Source: Streptomyces finlayi (GTDB taxonomy: Bacteria > Actinomycetota > Actinomycetes > Streptomycetales > Streptomycetaceae). Taken from it: 64,000 nucleotides of DNA. The translations under genes were made by a program, and so were the position numbers. Position 1 is the stretch's first letter; each line of letters begins with the position of its first letter. Below, piece by piece: positions 51,898 through 64,000 of this stretch. Below the pieces are notes generated by a model. That model was given only the letters and a program-made list of their open reading frames with translations. It did no database searches and was not told the origin of the DNA. The stretch covers positions 806,001 to 870,000 of the forward strand of contig NZ_CP045702.1 of the NCBI RefSeq assembly GCF_014216315.1. The letters are read 5' to 3'.

Positions 51898-52103
51898 TCA
51901 GACCGTGACGACCCGCTGAAGCGGCAGATCCCGCGACGACCGGCCGGCGTGGACGGTGTACCGGCCGGGAACCAGGTTCCACCCGCCGCCGCTCCAGGCC
52001 GACAGATCCCGGGCAGGCACGGTGAAGGTCAGCCGTGTCGTTTCCCGGAGGTCGAGACGCACCTTGCGGAAGCCGATGAGCCGGCCCTGTCCCTCGCCGA
52101 AAG
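51898..52103 (-). pseudogene. Glycoside hydrolase family 3 C-terminal remnant
   Basis: The minus frame ending with TGA at 51898-51900 reads GEGQGRLIGFRKVRLDLRET, then TRLTFTVPARDLSAW and VPGRYTVHAGRSSRDLPL. This is the fibronectin-III-like end of a GH3 beta-glucosidase (L.GF..V.L..GE...V.F.V...DLS.W....W...PG.Y.V..G.SS.D). An in-frame stop lies immediately upstream, and the related segment TWLTVTF is in another frame, so the remnant is frameshifted and lacks all catalytic domains. The 216 bp to the isocitrate dehydrogenase gene hold nothing else I recognise. Confidence 0.7.
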
Positions 52104-52319
52104 GTCACCGTAAGCCACGTCTTCTTCCTGCCGGGCCTCACGGATCCTGAACTCGGCGCCGTGGCAGCAGACTTGGGCGACCTCGACATCGCCCTCACCA
52201 CGGTGGACCGTCGGGTTCGCTGGTGCTGCCGATCGACCGGCCGCGCCGACACGGAACCGCCCCGGCCGGGCAGAGTGCCGGCCGGGGCGGAGCGCTGTGC
52301 GCAGGGTCGCCGCCGGGTG

Positions 52320-54542
<2,223 letters not shown>

Positions 54543-54642
54543 CGGGTGCTCCGCTCCACGTCTGCAACATTGCTTGACATCAAGATATCTCGTAGCCGGT
54601 CCCCGCTCCACAGGGCCCCGCCCCCGGTCTTGTGCGAAGCCG

Positions 54643-55317
54643 TCATCTGCGACGGGGTTCGACGAGCCCGGCCTCGTACGCGAACACGACCAGTTGGGCC
54701 CGGTCCCGGGCGCCGAGCTTGATCATGGCCCGGCTGATGTGGGTCTTGGCGGTGAACGGGCTGAGCACCATATGGGCGGCGATCTCCTCGTTGCTCAGTC
54801 CGCGGGCCGCCAGTGCGGTGACCTCGCGCTCCCGCCGGGTGAGGATCTCCAGACCGGGGGCGGTGGCGCGGTCGGGGGGTCTGGCGACGAACTCGCCGAT
54901 CAGCCGACGGGTGATGGCGGGCGAGAGGAGGGCGTCGCCGCGCGCGGCGACCTTGATGGCCCGGAGGAGCTCGGCGGGTTCGGTGTCCTTCAGGAGGAAT
55001 CCGGCGGCGCCCGCGCGCAGGGCGTCGAAGACGTACTCGTCGAGGCCATAATTGGTGAGGATCACGACGTGCACCCCGGCCAGCCGGGGGTCGGCGCCGA
55101 TCTCGCGGGTGGCCTCGATGCCGGTCATCACGGGCATCTGTACGTCGATCAGCGCGACGTCCGGGATGTGGCGGCGGGCGAGTTCCACGCCCTGACGGCC
55201 GTCGGCGGCCTCTCCGACGACTTCGATGTCCTCCTCGGCGTCCAGCAGGGCCCGGAATCCCGCCCGCATCAGGGCCTGGTCGTCGACGATCAGCACGCGG
55301 ACCGTGTCCTGGCTCAT
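54643..55317 (-). CDS. NarL/LuxR-type response regulator
   Basis: The product is 224 aa. The receiver domain has VRVLIVDDQALMRAGFRALL, the phosphorylated Asp in DVALIDVQMPVMTG and the conserved Lys in GFLLKDTEP. The C-terminal LuxR helix-turn-helix is LTRREREVTALAARGLSNEE and SPFTAKTHISRAMIKLGARD. ATG 55317 overlaps the end of the histidine-kinase gene (ATGA). Its partner kinase is frameshifted, so the regulator may be orphaned. Confidence 0.92.
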   Translation of the reverse strand: MSQDTVRVLIVDDQALMRAGFRALLDAEEDIEVVGEAADGRQGVELARRHIPDVALIDVQMPVMTGIEATREIGADPRLAGVHVVILTNYGLDEYVFDALRAGAAGFLLKDTEPAELLRAIKVAARGDALLSPAITRRLIGEFVARPPDRATAPGLEILTRREREVTALAARGLSNEEIAAHMVLSPFTAKTHISRAMIKLGARDRAQLVVFAYEAGLVEPRRR

Positions 55318-56463
55318 CCGGTGACCGCCCGCCCCGGCCGTAAGGCGTCGCTGAGCGGGAGCTCGGCACGCACCGAGAACCCTCCGTGGTCACGGGGTGC
55401 GAGGACGAGAGTGCCGCCGAGCGCGCTGACGCGTTCACGCATGCCGGTCATCCCGGTGCCCGGGGTGACCGTGTCGCCGGGCCGGCACGGCCCCTGGTCG
55501 TCCACCGCGACTACAAGACTGCTGCCGGTGTAACCGATCCGTACGGTGGTTGTGGCCCGGTCGGCGTGCCGGGCCACATTGGTGAGGGCCTCCTGAACGA
55601 TGCGGTAGGCGGCCCGGTCCACGTCCGCGGGCAGCGGCCGCGCGTCGCCGTCCAACGTGACGGTGAGCGTGATGCCCGCCGCGCGGGCCCGCTCGGCGAG
55701 CTCCCCGATCCGGTCGAGACCGGGGCCCGGCTCGGCCACGTCCGTACGCAGGACCTCCAGGGTCGCGCGCAGTTCCCGCATCGCCTCACCGCCGGCCTCC
55801 TGGATGGCGAGGAGTGCGGGCTCGACCTCGGCGCCGCGTTTCCTGGCGAGGTGGACGGCGACTCCGGCCTGGAGCTTCACGATGGAGATGGAGTGGGTGA
55901 GCGAGTCGTGCAGTTCCCGGGCGATGCGCAGCCGCTCCTCACCGGCCCGGCGCGGTCTCCTCCCGGGTGCGTTCGGCGTCGAGGGCGCGCTGTTCGGTCT
56001 GACGCAGGTACGCCTGCCAGTTCTTGTCGATCAGCCCGGTGACTCCGGCGCAGAGGAACCAGCCGAGCAGGAGCACGCTCCGCTCGACGGTGTCCCGGGT
56101 GTCCGGCGCGGTGGCGAGCAGGACGAGGACGTAGCCGGTGAGGAAGACACCGCCCGCCGCGACGCCCTGCGCGCGGTGTCCGCTGCGCGCCGCCGCGTGG
56201 ACGGCGGCCAGTACGGGGAAGGCCGCCCAGGTCCCGGGCTGCGCGTGGATGACGTACGCCGACATGCAGAGGGTGGTGACGGCCAGGACGGTGCGCGGGG
56301 CCCTGCGGTGAGCGGCCAGCGCGAGCGAACCGGCCGCGATGAGCAGCAGGTCCAGGACTCCCGGCGTGGCCGCGGTGACGGCCGCGAGCACCACCGCCGC
56401 GCCGATCACGGCGGCGAGTGCCGTGTCCAGCAGCTGTGTACGCCGGCCGATGTCCCCCTGCAT
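55314..56463 (-). pseudogene. Histidine kinase split by a frameshift
   Basis: The first frame (56463-55939) encodes a membrane domain of several helices (LLDTALAAVIGAAVVLAAVT, VLLLGWFLCAGVTGLID) and ends ALDAERTREETAPGR stop. The next frame, entered by skipping one base near 55941-55975, continues RAGEERLRIARELHDSLTHS (H-box with the phosphorylatable His) and runs through the ATPase domain (VQEALTNVARHA, GTGMTGMRERVSALGGTLVL) to 55314. Together they make a complete NarX/DesK-type kinase. As given, no start before the H-box is in the second frame. A sequencing error, true mutation or programmed shift are all possible. TAGGGT lies 7 nt before ATG 56463. Confidence 0.8.
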
Positions 56464-56631
56464 GTGCCGCACCCTAACTCCCTTACCGCGTACGGCGCGT
56501 CCTTCCGGGGGACCGTCCGCGCCCTACTCCCCCGGGAGTAGTCGCCGTCCCGGGACATCGCTCCGGCGCAGCGCCGGATGCCTTCCGCCGTACGACGACG
56601 GGGGCCGGGTCCTGGGGTGAGCATCGTGGTC

Positions 56632-57615
56632 ATGACCGGACACTTCCGATACACCTCGCCCCAGCCGCCCAAGTCCGCGACCGGAGTCGTCGCGGACGTC
56701 TACGCCCAGTTGGCCACCGACTTCGGGATCGAACGCGCCTCGACCTTCGTCGTCCTGTCGGCGTCACCGCCCCTGCTCACCGCGACCTGGGCGCTGGTAC
56801 GTGAATCCCTGCTGGCCGGACACGTCTCCCGTACGGAGAAGGAGGTGGTCGCGGCCGGGGTGTCGCTGGCCAACCGGTGTGCGTTCTGCGTGGTCGCGCA
56901 CACCGTGCTGCTGCACGCGACGGGTGACCACCGGCTGGCCGAGACGATCGGCGGCGGCGGGACGCCCGACGCCCCCGGCCACCGCGAACTGCTCGCCTGG
57001 GGGAAGGACATGAGCATCCCGCAGCCCTTTCCCGCGGGGCACGCGCCGGAGCACATCGGGACAGCGCTCGCGTTCCACTTCGTCAACCGCGTCGTGTCGT
57101 CGCTGCTGACCGAGGACATGCTGCCCGGAGGTGCTCAGAAGTACCGGCTGGTGCGGAGCGCCGCGGGCCGTTCCCTGGCCCGCACCGTCCGTCGGGAGCT
57201 GCGGCAGGGCGCGAGCCTCGCGCTGCTCGAAACGGAAGGCGCGGAGCCCGCCTGGGCCGCGGGCAGCCCGGTGGGGACGGCCTTCGGGGCGCTGCGGACG
57301 GCCGCGCACCTGGGTGCGGGCCTGCTGAGCGACGAGGACGCCGCGTTCGTACGGGAGTCGGTGGCCGGCTGGGACGGTGTCACCGCCTTGCCGCTCAACA
57401 GCGCGGAGTTGCCGGGCCGGGTGGAGCGGCCCGGCGCCCGGCTCGCGCTGCTCGCCGCCCGGGCCCCCTACCGGATCACCGATGAGGACGTGGCGGCCTG
57501 GCGCGTGCCGCCGTTCACCGATCACTGCCTCGTCCATCTGATCGCGTTCGGCGCGTTCTGTGCCGTCGAGCGCATCGAAGCGAATCTGCCGACTCACTCC
57601 AAGGAGCTCGCATGA
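56632..57615 (+). CDS. AhpD-like carboxymuconolactone decarboxylase-family protein
   Basis: The product is 327 aa. The AhpD-type redox site is complete in EKEVVAAGVSLANRCAFCVV followed by AHT (E...C-x2-C-x3-H), pointing to a thiol peroxidase or disulfide-reducing activity. Two all-alpha halves are visible, although only the first has the CxxC. ATG 56632 is chosen; GTG 56617 and 56626 are alternatives. The stop overlaps the methyltransferase gene (ATGA), so the two act in one operon. Substrate unknown. Confidence 0.82.
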   Translation: MTGHFRYTSPQPPKSATGVVADVYAQLATDFGIERASTFVVLSASPPLLTATWALVRESLLAGHVSRTEKEVVAAGVSLANRCAFCVVAHTVLLHATGDHRLAETIGGGGTPDAPGHRELLAWGKDMSIPQPFPAGHAPEHIGTALAFHFVNRVVSSLLTEDMLPGGAQKYRLVRSAAGRSLARTVRRELRQGASLALLETEGAEPAWAAGSPVGTAFGALRTAAHLGAGLLSDEDAAFVRESVAGWDGVTALPLNSAELPGRVERPGARLALLAARAPYRITDEDVAAWRVPPFTDHCLVHLIAFGAFCAVERIEANLPTHSKELA

Positions 57616-58421
57616 CCGTCGCCGCAGCATGGAACGGCCCTCTCGGTGCGCACTGGGCCGACGATTCCGAGCGCTACGACGCGATGCTGTCCGCGTTCGA
57701 CGGGCCGCTCATCGACGCCGCCGCCCTGGAGGCCGGGGACCGGGTGCTCGACATCGGATGCGGCAGCGGCGCCATGAGCCGGATGGCCGCCCGACGCACC
57801 GTGCGGGGCCGGGTCGTCGGCGTCGACATCTCGGCACCGCTGCTCGACAGGGCCCGGGCCCTGACCGACTCCCGGCAGTACCCCTCTGTGGAGTACGAGT
57901 TGGGGGACGCCGAGGTGCATCCGTTCCTGCCCGGCGGCTACGACGTGGCGATCAGCCGGGGCGGGGTGATGTTCTTCGCCGACCACATCGCCGCGTTCAC
58001 CAACATCGCGGGGGCTCTGCGCCCCGGCGCGCGGCTGGCCCTGGTCTGTCCGCAGCCCGCACCGCCGGAGGGCGAGGAGCGCAAAGCGCTCGGTCTGCTG
58101 GCCTCACTGCTCGGCCGTGATCATCCGGTCGAGGGGGCGGTGGCGTCGGCCATGGCGTCCCTCTCCGCGCCGGAACGCATCCATCAGGTGCTGGCGGCGG
58201 CCGGTTTCGAGGAGATCCGGACCACCCCGGTCGTGGCCGCCACCCACTGGGGGAAAGACGCTGCGGACGCGCTCGACTTCTTCGTCTCGCGCACGCCCGG
58301 GACGACGGTGCCGGACGAGGTACGCGCCGCGATGCTGGACGTCCTGCTGCCGTACGAGACACCCGGGGGTGTGCTGTTGCGGGCGGGGGTGTGGGTGGTC
58401 AGCGCCCGTCGCCCTTCCTGA
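57612..58421 (+). CDS. SAM-dependent class I methyltransferase
   Basis: The product is 269 aa with a Rossmann methyltransferase core: motif I RVLDIGCGSGAMSRMA, motif II VVGVDISAPLLDRARA, and YELGDAEVHPF then YDVAISRGGVMFFAD. It resembles the UbiE/Methyltransf_25 group acting on small molecules. ATG 57612 overlaps the AhpD-like stop. The 3' end overlaps the convergent amidase gene by 23 bp. Substrate unknown. Confidence 0.85.
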   Translation: MTVAAAWNGPLGAHWADDSERYDAMLSAFDGPLIDAAALEAGDRVLDIGCGSGAMSRMAARRTVRGRVVGVDISAPLLDRARALTDSRQYPSVEYELGDAEVHPFLPGGYDVAISRGGVMFFADHIAAFTNIAGALRPGARLALVCPQPAPPEGEERKALGLLASLLGRDHPVEGAVASAMASLSAPERIHQVLAAAGFEEIRTTPVVAATHWGKDAADALDFFVSRTPGTTVPDEVRAAMLDVLLPYETPGGVLLRAGVWVVSARRPS

Positions 58422-59838
58422 GCCCGGGCCCGTGCGGGGCCGGTGGCCGGTGCTCGAACCAGCGGCGGTCCGCCTCCAGTTGGGCGGCGAGGGAGATGAG
58501 CCTCTCCTCGCTGCGGGAGGGGCCCAGCAGTTGGGCGCCGATCGGGAGGCCGTCACCGGTGAAGCCGGCCGGCACGCTGATTCCGGGCCAGCCGAGGACG
58601 TTCCACGGCCAGGCGTAGGGGCAGGCCGCCGCCATGGCGACATCGGTGCGCCAGGCGCTCAGGCCGTCGAACGCACCGATGCGGGGTGGCGGCGCGGCGG
58701 TCGTCGGGGTGAGCAGTACATCGAAGCCGGACGCGTCGAAGAGCGCGCCGATCCGCCGGTGCTGGCGCACTTCTCGGGCCCTGGCCGCCCGCACCGCCCG
58801 CCCGCCGAGGCGGGTACCGGTGCGCAGGGCGCTGCGCGTGCGCGGGTCGAGGAGCTCGGGTTCGGGGTGGAGTGCGGCGAGTTCGGCGATCCCGGCGGTG
58901 GCGCGGGGGACGAAGGAGAGGCCGATCAGCCCGTAGCGGGGGCGGGCCTCCTCCACGTGGTGGCCCAGGCGGGCCAGCGTCTCGGCGAGCGCGGAGACGG
59001 CCCGGCGGACGTCGGGATGGGGCGCCGTGTACGTGAGGGTGAGCGCGGGGCGGAAGGCGACGGCGATCCGCAGGGTGCCCGGGTCGCGGCGGGCGGCGGC
59101 CGACGCGCCGACGGTGGGCGGGCGGTGCGGGTCGTCGGGGTGGGCTCCGGCGACGGCGTCCAGCAGGAGAGCGGCGTCGGCGACGGTGCGGGCCAGGGGG
59201 CCGTTGACGGTGAGCCCCTGGAAGGCGTCGCTGTGCGGGTGTACGGAGATCCGGCCGCGTTGCGGTTTGATGCCGACGAGGTGGGTCCAGGCGGCGGGGA
59301 TACGGACGGAACCGGCGCCGTCCGAGCCGAGCGCGGCGGGGACGAGGCCGGCGGCGACGGCCGCCGCGGATCCGCCGGACGAGCCGCCCGGCGTGTGCGC
59401 GGTGTTCCAGGGGTTACGGGTGGCGCCGAAGGCGGGCCCCTCGGTGAACCCCCACTGGCCCAGCTCGCAGGAGTTCGTCTTGCCGACGACGACGGCCCCG
59501 GCCGCGCGCAGCCTGCGCACCGCCTCGCTGTCGGCTGCGGCCGGTGTCCGCTCGCCCTCGCAGCCGAAGTAGGTGGGCATACCCGCGACATCGGTGTCGT
59601 CCTTGACCGCGACCGGCACGCCGAGCAGCGGCAGTCGCTCCCCCGTCGCGAGTCTGCGGTCGGCTTCCGCCGCCTCGGCGAGCGCGGCCTCGGGACGCAG
59701 GTGCCGGAAGGCGTTGAGAGTGGACTGCGTCGCCTCGATGCGGTCGAGTGACGCGGCGACCAGTTCGGCCGACGTGGTCAGACCGTCCGCGAGACGGCGT
59801 GCACTCTCCGCCAGGCCGCTCGTGTCTGCTGAGGGCAT
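58399..59838 (-). CDS. Amidase-signature family amidase
   Basis: The product is 479 aa. The Ser-cis-Ser-Lys triad is visible: Lys in LGVPVAVKDDTDVAG, the Gly/Ser-rich loop with both Ser in TPGGSSGGSAAAVAAGLVPA, and the nucleophile region LGSDGAGSVRIPAAWTHLVG. Amidase-signature enzymes hydrolyse amides, carbamoyl amino acids or allophanate. Position after the hydantoinase-permease genes suggests a role in nitrogen release from hydantoin or pyrimidine breakdown (inference), although a 219-bp gap separates it from the permease gene. Its start is ATG 59838. Confidence 0.87.
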   Translation of the reverse strand: MPSADTSGLAESARRLADGLTTSAELVAASLDRIEATQSTLNAFRHLRPEAALAEAAEADRRLATGERLPLLGVPVAVKDDTDVAGMPTYFGCEGERTPAAADSEAVRRLRAAGAVVVGKTNSCELGQWGFTEGPAFGATRNPWNTAHTPGGSSGGSAAAVAAGLVPAALGSDGAGSVRIPAAWTHLVGIKPQRGRISVHPHSDAFQGLTVNGPLARTVADAALLLDAVAGAHPDDPHRPPTVGASAAARRDPGTLRIAVAFRPALTLTYTAPHPDVRRAVSALAETLARLGHHVEEARPRYGLIGLSFVPRATAGIAELAALHPEPELLDPRTRSALRTGTRLGGRAVRAARAREVRQHRRIGALFDASGFDVLLTPTTAAPPPRIGAFDGLSAWRTDVAMAAACPYAWPWNVLGWPGISVPAGFTGDGLPIGAQLLGPSRSEERLISLAAQLEADRRWFEHRPPAPHGPGLRKGDGR

Positions 59839-59862
59839 GGGCCGACGCCTCCTCGTAGTGAC

Positions 59863-59876
59863 TTACCGGAGGGTAA
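59863..59876. promoter_or_regulatory. Palindromic operator candidate upstream of the amidase gene
   Basis: TTACCGGAGGGTAA (TTACC, 4-bp spacer, GGTAA) is a perfect inverted repeat 25-38 bp before the amidase start codon. Its position over the probable promoter and its TetR-type symmetry suggest a repressor site. Confidence 0.4.
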
Positions 59877-60057
59877 CCACGGTGGGGCCTTCCGCTCAAG
59901 CATCCGGCCGACGCGAACCGGGGCGCGTTCCGGGCTCCGCGCCGACGCCTGCGCGCGTCCCGCTCCGGGCCGGCGTACCTCGAAGGCACGGATCGCACGC
60001 CTGAACATGGCCCTGACCAGGGCCTTTCGAAGGGGGCGATGTGACCGGACAGCGATG

Positions 60058-61626
<1,569 letters not shown>

Positions 61627-61722
61627 GGCGGCTGGACCCTTCGCTCGGGAACGGTGCCGTGCGGGGCGGGGGTGGTGCGTTTGTGCAGCCGGGTCGGGCT
61701 CAGTCGGTGTCGGTGTCGGTGG

Positions 61723-62724
61723 TCAGCCGGACAGGACGGGGATGATCTCGGAGCCGTACGCGTCGATGGTCGCCTCGCGCGCGTCGTGCATGTCGTAGAC
61801 GGCGAACTGGTCGACGCCCAGGTCCCGCAGGACCCGCAGCTTCTCGATGTGCGCCTCGGCCGGGCCCAGCAGGCAGAAGCGGTCGACGATCTCGTCGGGC
61901 ACGAAGGCGGTGTCCGGGTTCCCCGTACGGCCGTGGTGGCTGTAGTCGTATCCGGACCGGCCGGCGATGTACTCCGTGAGCGCTTCGGGCACGAGCCCCG
62001 AGTGCTCGCCGTACCGTGCGACGAGGTCGGCGACGTGGTTGCCGACCATTCCGCCGAACCAGCGGCACTGCTCGCGTGCGTGGTCCAGGTCGTCGCTCAC
62101 ATAGGCGGGGGCCGCCACGCAGACGGTGATGGAGTCCGGGTCCCGGCCGGCCTCGGCCGCCGACTGGCGTACCGCCTTGACCATCCACTCGGTGAGGTAC
62201 GGGTCGGCGAGCTGGAGGATGAACCCGTCGGCCTTCTGGCCGGCCAGCGCGAGGGCCTTGGGGCCGTACGCGCCCATCCAGACCGGCAGCCGTCCGTCCT
62301 TCACCCAGGGGATCCGGACAGGCTGCCCGTCGACGAGGGCCTCACGCCCCTCGGCCAGGTCGCGGATGACGTCGATCGACTCGCCCAGGCGGGCCAGGGT
62401 GTTGGGTCTGCGTCCGGCGACCCGCATCGCGGAGTCACCGCGTCCGATGCCGCACACGGTCCGGTTGCCGTACATCTCGTTGAGGGTGGCGAAGGTGGAG
62501 GCGGTGACCTCCCACGTGCGGGTGGAGGGGTTGGTGACCATCGGGCCGACGATCAGCCGCTCGGTGTGTTCCAGGATCCGGCTGTAGATGACGAAGGGTT
62601 CCTGCCAGAGCACCGTCGAGTCGAAGGTCCAGCCGTAGCGGAAGCCGTTGCGTTCCGCGCGGCGCATGAGTCCGATGACGGCCGATGCGGGCGGGTCCGT
62701 CTGGAGGACGAGTCCGAAGTCCAT
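61723..62724 (-). CDS. LLM-class F420-dependent oxidoreductase, TIGR03842 type
   Basis: The product is 333 aa, a luciferase-like TIM barrel that binds coenzyme F420: MDFGLVLQTDPPASAVIGLM, FTWE-like start replaced by FDSTVLWQEPFVIYSRILEH, GPMVTNPSTRTWEVTAS and CGIGRGDSAMRVAGR. The TIGR03842 subgroup is repeatedly found beside dihydropyrimidinase and NCS1 permease genes, as here, and probably performs a reduction in reductive pyrimidine or hydantoin breakdown. ATG 62724 has AGGAG 9 nt upstream and lies 11 bp after the hydantoinase stop. Confidence 0.9.
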   Translation of the reverse strand: MDFGLVLQTDPPASAVIGLMRRAERNGFRYGWTFDSTVLWQEPFVIYSRILEHTERLIVGPMVTNPSTRTWEVTASTFATLNEMYGNRTVCGIGRGDSAMRVAGRRPNTLARLGESIDVIRDLAEGREALVDGQPVRIPWVKDGRLPVWMGAYGPKALALAGQKADGFILQLADPYLTEWMVKAVRQSAAEAGRDPDSITVCVAAPAYVSDDLDHAREQCRWFGGMVGNHVADLVARYGEHSGLVPEALTEYIAGRSGYDYSHHGRTGNPDTAFVPDEIVDRFCLLGPAEAHIEKLRVLRDLGVDQFAVYDMHDAREATIDAYGSEIIPVLSG

Positions 62725-62735
62725 GACAGGTGCTC

Positions 62736-64000
62736 CTAGTCCAGGTACTGACACGTGGCGCGGGGGGTGTACATACCGTGCCCGGCGTGGCCGGTGAACG
62801 TCCGCCCCTCGATGACGGGTTCGCCGCGCGAGAGCACGGTCTCCACCTGACCGGTGAGCTGCCTTCCCTCGTACGCCGAGTAGTCGACGTTCATGTGGTG
62901 GGTCTCGGCGGAGATGGTCTGCGTGGCGTGCGGGTCGTAGATGACGATGTCCGCGTCGGCGCCCGGGGCGATGGTGCCCTTCTTCGGGTAGAGGCCGAAC
63001 ATCCGGGCCGGTGAGGCGCAGGCGATCTCGATCCAGCGGCGCCGGGTGAGGTGGCCGTCCACGACCGCCTGGTGCAGGAGGTCCATCCGGTTCTCCACGC
63101 CGGGCATGCCGTTGGGGATCCTGGAGAAGTCGCCGCGGCCCATCTCCTTCTGGCCGGAGAAGCAGAACGGGCAGTGGTCGGTGGAGACGACCTGGAGTTC
63201 GTTGTTCCTGAGACCGCGCCAGAGTGCCGCCTGGTGTTCCCTGGGCCGCAGCGGGGTCGAGCAGACGTACTTGGCTCCCTCGAAACCGGGCTCTGCGAGG
63301 TTGTCCGTGGAGAGGAACAGATACTGCGGGCAGGTCTCGCCGAAGACCGGGAGCCCCTTGTGGCGCGCGGCGGCGATCTCGGCGACGGCCTCGTCGGCGG
63401 AGACGTGGACGACGTACAGCGGCGCTCCCGCGACCCGGGCGAGCTGGATGGCCCGGTGCGTCGCCTCGGCCTCCAGCGCGACCTTGCGTACGTCTCCGTG
63501 GTAGCGCGGATCGGTGCGGCCCTCGGCCAGCGCCTGTGCGACGAGGACGTCGATCGCGATGCCGTTCTCGGCGTGCATCATGATCAGGCCGCCGTTGTTC
63601 TCGGCCCGTTGCATGGCGCGCAGGATCTGACCGTCGTCGCTGTAGAAGACGCCGGGGTAGGCCATGAACAGCTTGAACGAGGTGATGCCCTCCGATACGA
63701 GAAGGTCCATCTCCATGAGCGAGGACTCGTTCACATCGGCCAGGATCATGTGGAAGGCGTAGTCGATGGCGCAGTTGCCGTCGGCCTTCGCGTACCAGGC
63801 GTCGAGCCCGCCGCGCAGGCTGCCGCCCACGCTCTGGACGGCGAAGTCGATGATCGTGGTGGTGCCGCCCCAGGCCGCGGCCCGGGTGCCGGTCTCGAAG
63901 GTGTCCGCGGCGAACGTGCCGCCGAACGGCATCTCCATGTGCGTGTGCGCGTCGACCCCGCCCGGGATGACGTACTTCCCGGTGGCGTCGATCGTCCTGT
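62736..64000 (-). CDS. hydA: Dihydropyrimidinase/D-hydantoinase, C-terminal part
   Basis: About 421 C-terminal residues are in the window; the N-terminus lies beyond the right edge. The metal-binding HxH (GGVDAHTHMEMPFGG), the carboxylated Lys in ITSFKLFMAYPGVF, the His ligands in LIMMHAENG and LYVVHVSADEAV, and Asp in VVSTDHCPFCFSGQKEMGRG are all present. The enzyme opens dihydrouracil or 5-substituted hydantoins to N-carbamoyl-amino acids. It is the first visible gene of the minus-strand catabolic operon. Confidence 0.95.
   Translation of the reverse strand, partial: RTIDATGKYVIPGGVDAHTHMEMPFGGTFAADTFETGTRAAAWGGTTTIIDFAVQSVGGSLRGGLDAWYAKADGNCAIDYAFHMILADVNESSLMEMDLLVSEGITSFKLFMAYPGVFYSDDGQILRAMQRAENNGGLIMMHAENGIAIDVLVAQALAEGRTDPRYHGDVRKVALEAEATHRAIQLARVAGAPLYVVHVSADEAVAEIAAARHKGLPVFGETCPQYLFLSTDNLAEPGFEGAKYVCSTPLRPREHQAALWRGLRNNELQVVSTDHCPFCFSGQKEMGRGDFSRIPNGMPGVENRMDLLHQAVVDGHLTRRRWIEIACASPARMFGLYPKKGTIAPGADADIVIYDPHATQTISAETHHMNVDYSAYEGRQLTGQVETVLSRGEPVIEGRTFTGHAGHGMYTPRATCQYLD

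Noticed and set aside
52104..52319. Possible plus-strand peptide with HVFFLPGLTDPELGAVAADL
   Set aside because: It looks protein-like for about 35 residues but has no start, no recognised family and runs into shadow sequence; it was not supported enough to annotate.

Overview
The window is a 64 kb stretch of a very GC-rich, high-GC Gram-positive chromosome, almost certainly Streptomyces. The codon use, GTG starts, tight ATGA/GTGA gene couplings, SpoIIE-type phosphatase and ethylmalonyl-CoA cluster all fit. Nearly every long open frame opposite a gene is a GC-bias shadow. Most of the window is core-like metabolism. Smaller accessory patches hold remnants, repeats and small mobile elements. No tRNA, rRNA, CRISPR array, prophage or recognisable biosynthetic gene cluster was seen.

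Layout. 1-5390: the N-terminal ~1,796 residues of a secreted RHS/YD-repeat protein, divergent from an MmpS-like protein. 6.3-17.5 kb: a SpoIIE-type phosphatase sensor, an 11-bp tandem array, CorA, an aldo/keto reductase divergent from a LysR regulator, an MFS exporter with a carboxypeptidase-regulatory-like tail, a SRPBCC protein and a secreted alpha/beta hydrolase. 17.5-29.3 kb: the ethylmalonyl-CoA block: a fused double 3-hydroxybutyryl-CoA dehydrogenase, a TetR regulator, crotonyl-CoA carboxylase/reductase, ethylmalonyl-CoA mutase, a malyl-CoA-type lyase, a MaoC hydratase and an acyl-CoA dehydrogenase. Together they convert C4 acyl-CoA to ethylmalonyl-, methylsuccinyl- and mesaconyl-CoA intermediates. 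A Mrr-like nuclease and a GNAT protein are inserted in the block. 29.4-31.2 kb: psd-pssA (phosphatidylethanolamine synthesis), ended by an 18-bp perfect hairpin. 31.2-36.0 kb: a five-gene, fully overlapping livFGHM plus binding-protein operon, divergent from a PucR-type regulator. 37-39 kb: glycerate kinase and a Nudix hydrolase.

39-42 kb is the most unusual patch. A minus-strand chain of small genes (truncated HATPase, unknown, DUF6247-like, unknown, helicase C-terminal remnant) lies beside a DUF2269-like membrane gene. That gene carries a precise, in-frame 162-bp miniature inverted-repeat insertion with a CTAG duplication. Next come a [2Fe-2S] protein, a yybP-ykoY (Mn2+) riboswitch in front of a TMEM165/GDT1-type transporter, alkylation repair (Ada-AlkA fusion and Ogt), an FAD oxidoreductase and an inositol-monophosphatase-like enzyme. 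A gamma-glutamyltransferase tail is cut off at a perfect 33-bp palindrome. A P1B-type metal ATPase stands divergent from its ArsR-family regulator across a clear operator. 51-64 kb: a lamin-tail protein, a GH3 remnant, monomeric isocitrate dehydrogenase, a response regulator with a frameshifted histidine kinase, an AhpD-like protein with a methyltransferase, and a hydantoin/pyrimidine catabolic operon (hydantoinase, F420 oxidoreductase, NCS1 permease, amidase) that runs off the right edge.

Themes worth following: a set of probably leaderless genes with a TANNNT box 6-8 nt before the start codon; several decaying gene tails (ankyrin, helicase, HATPase, GGT, GH3, histidine kinase); and small palindromic or repeat elements, one of them a protein-coding MITE.
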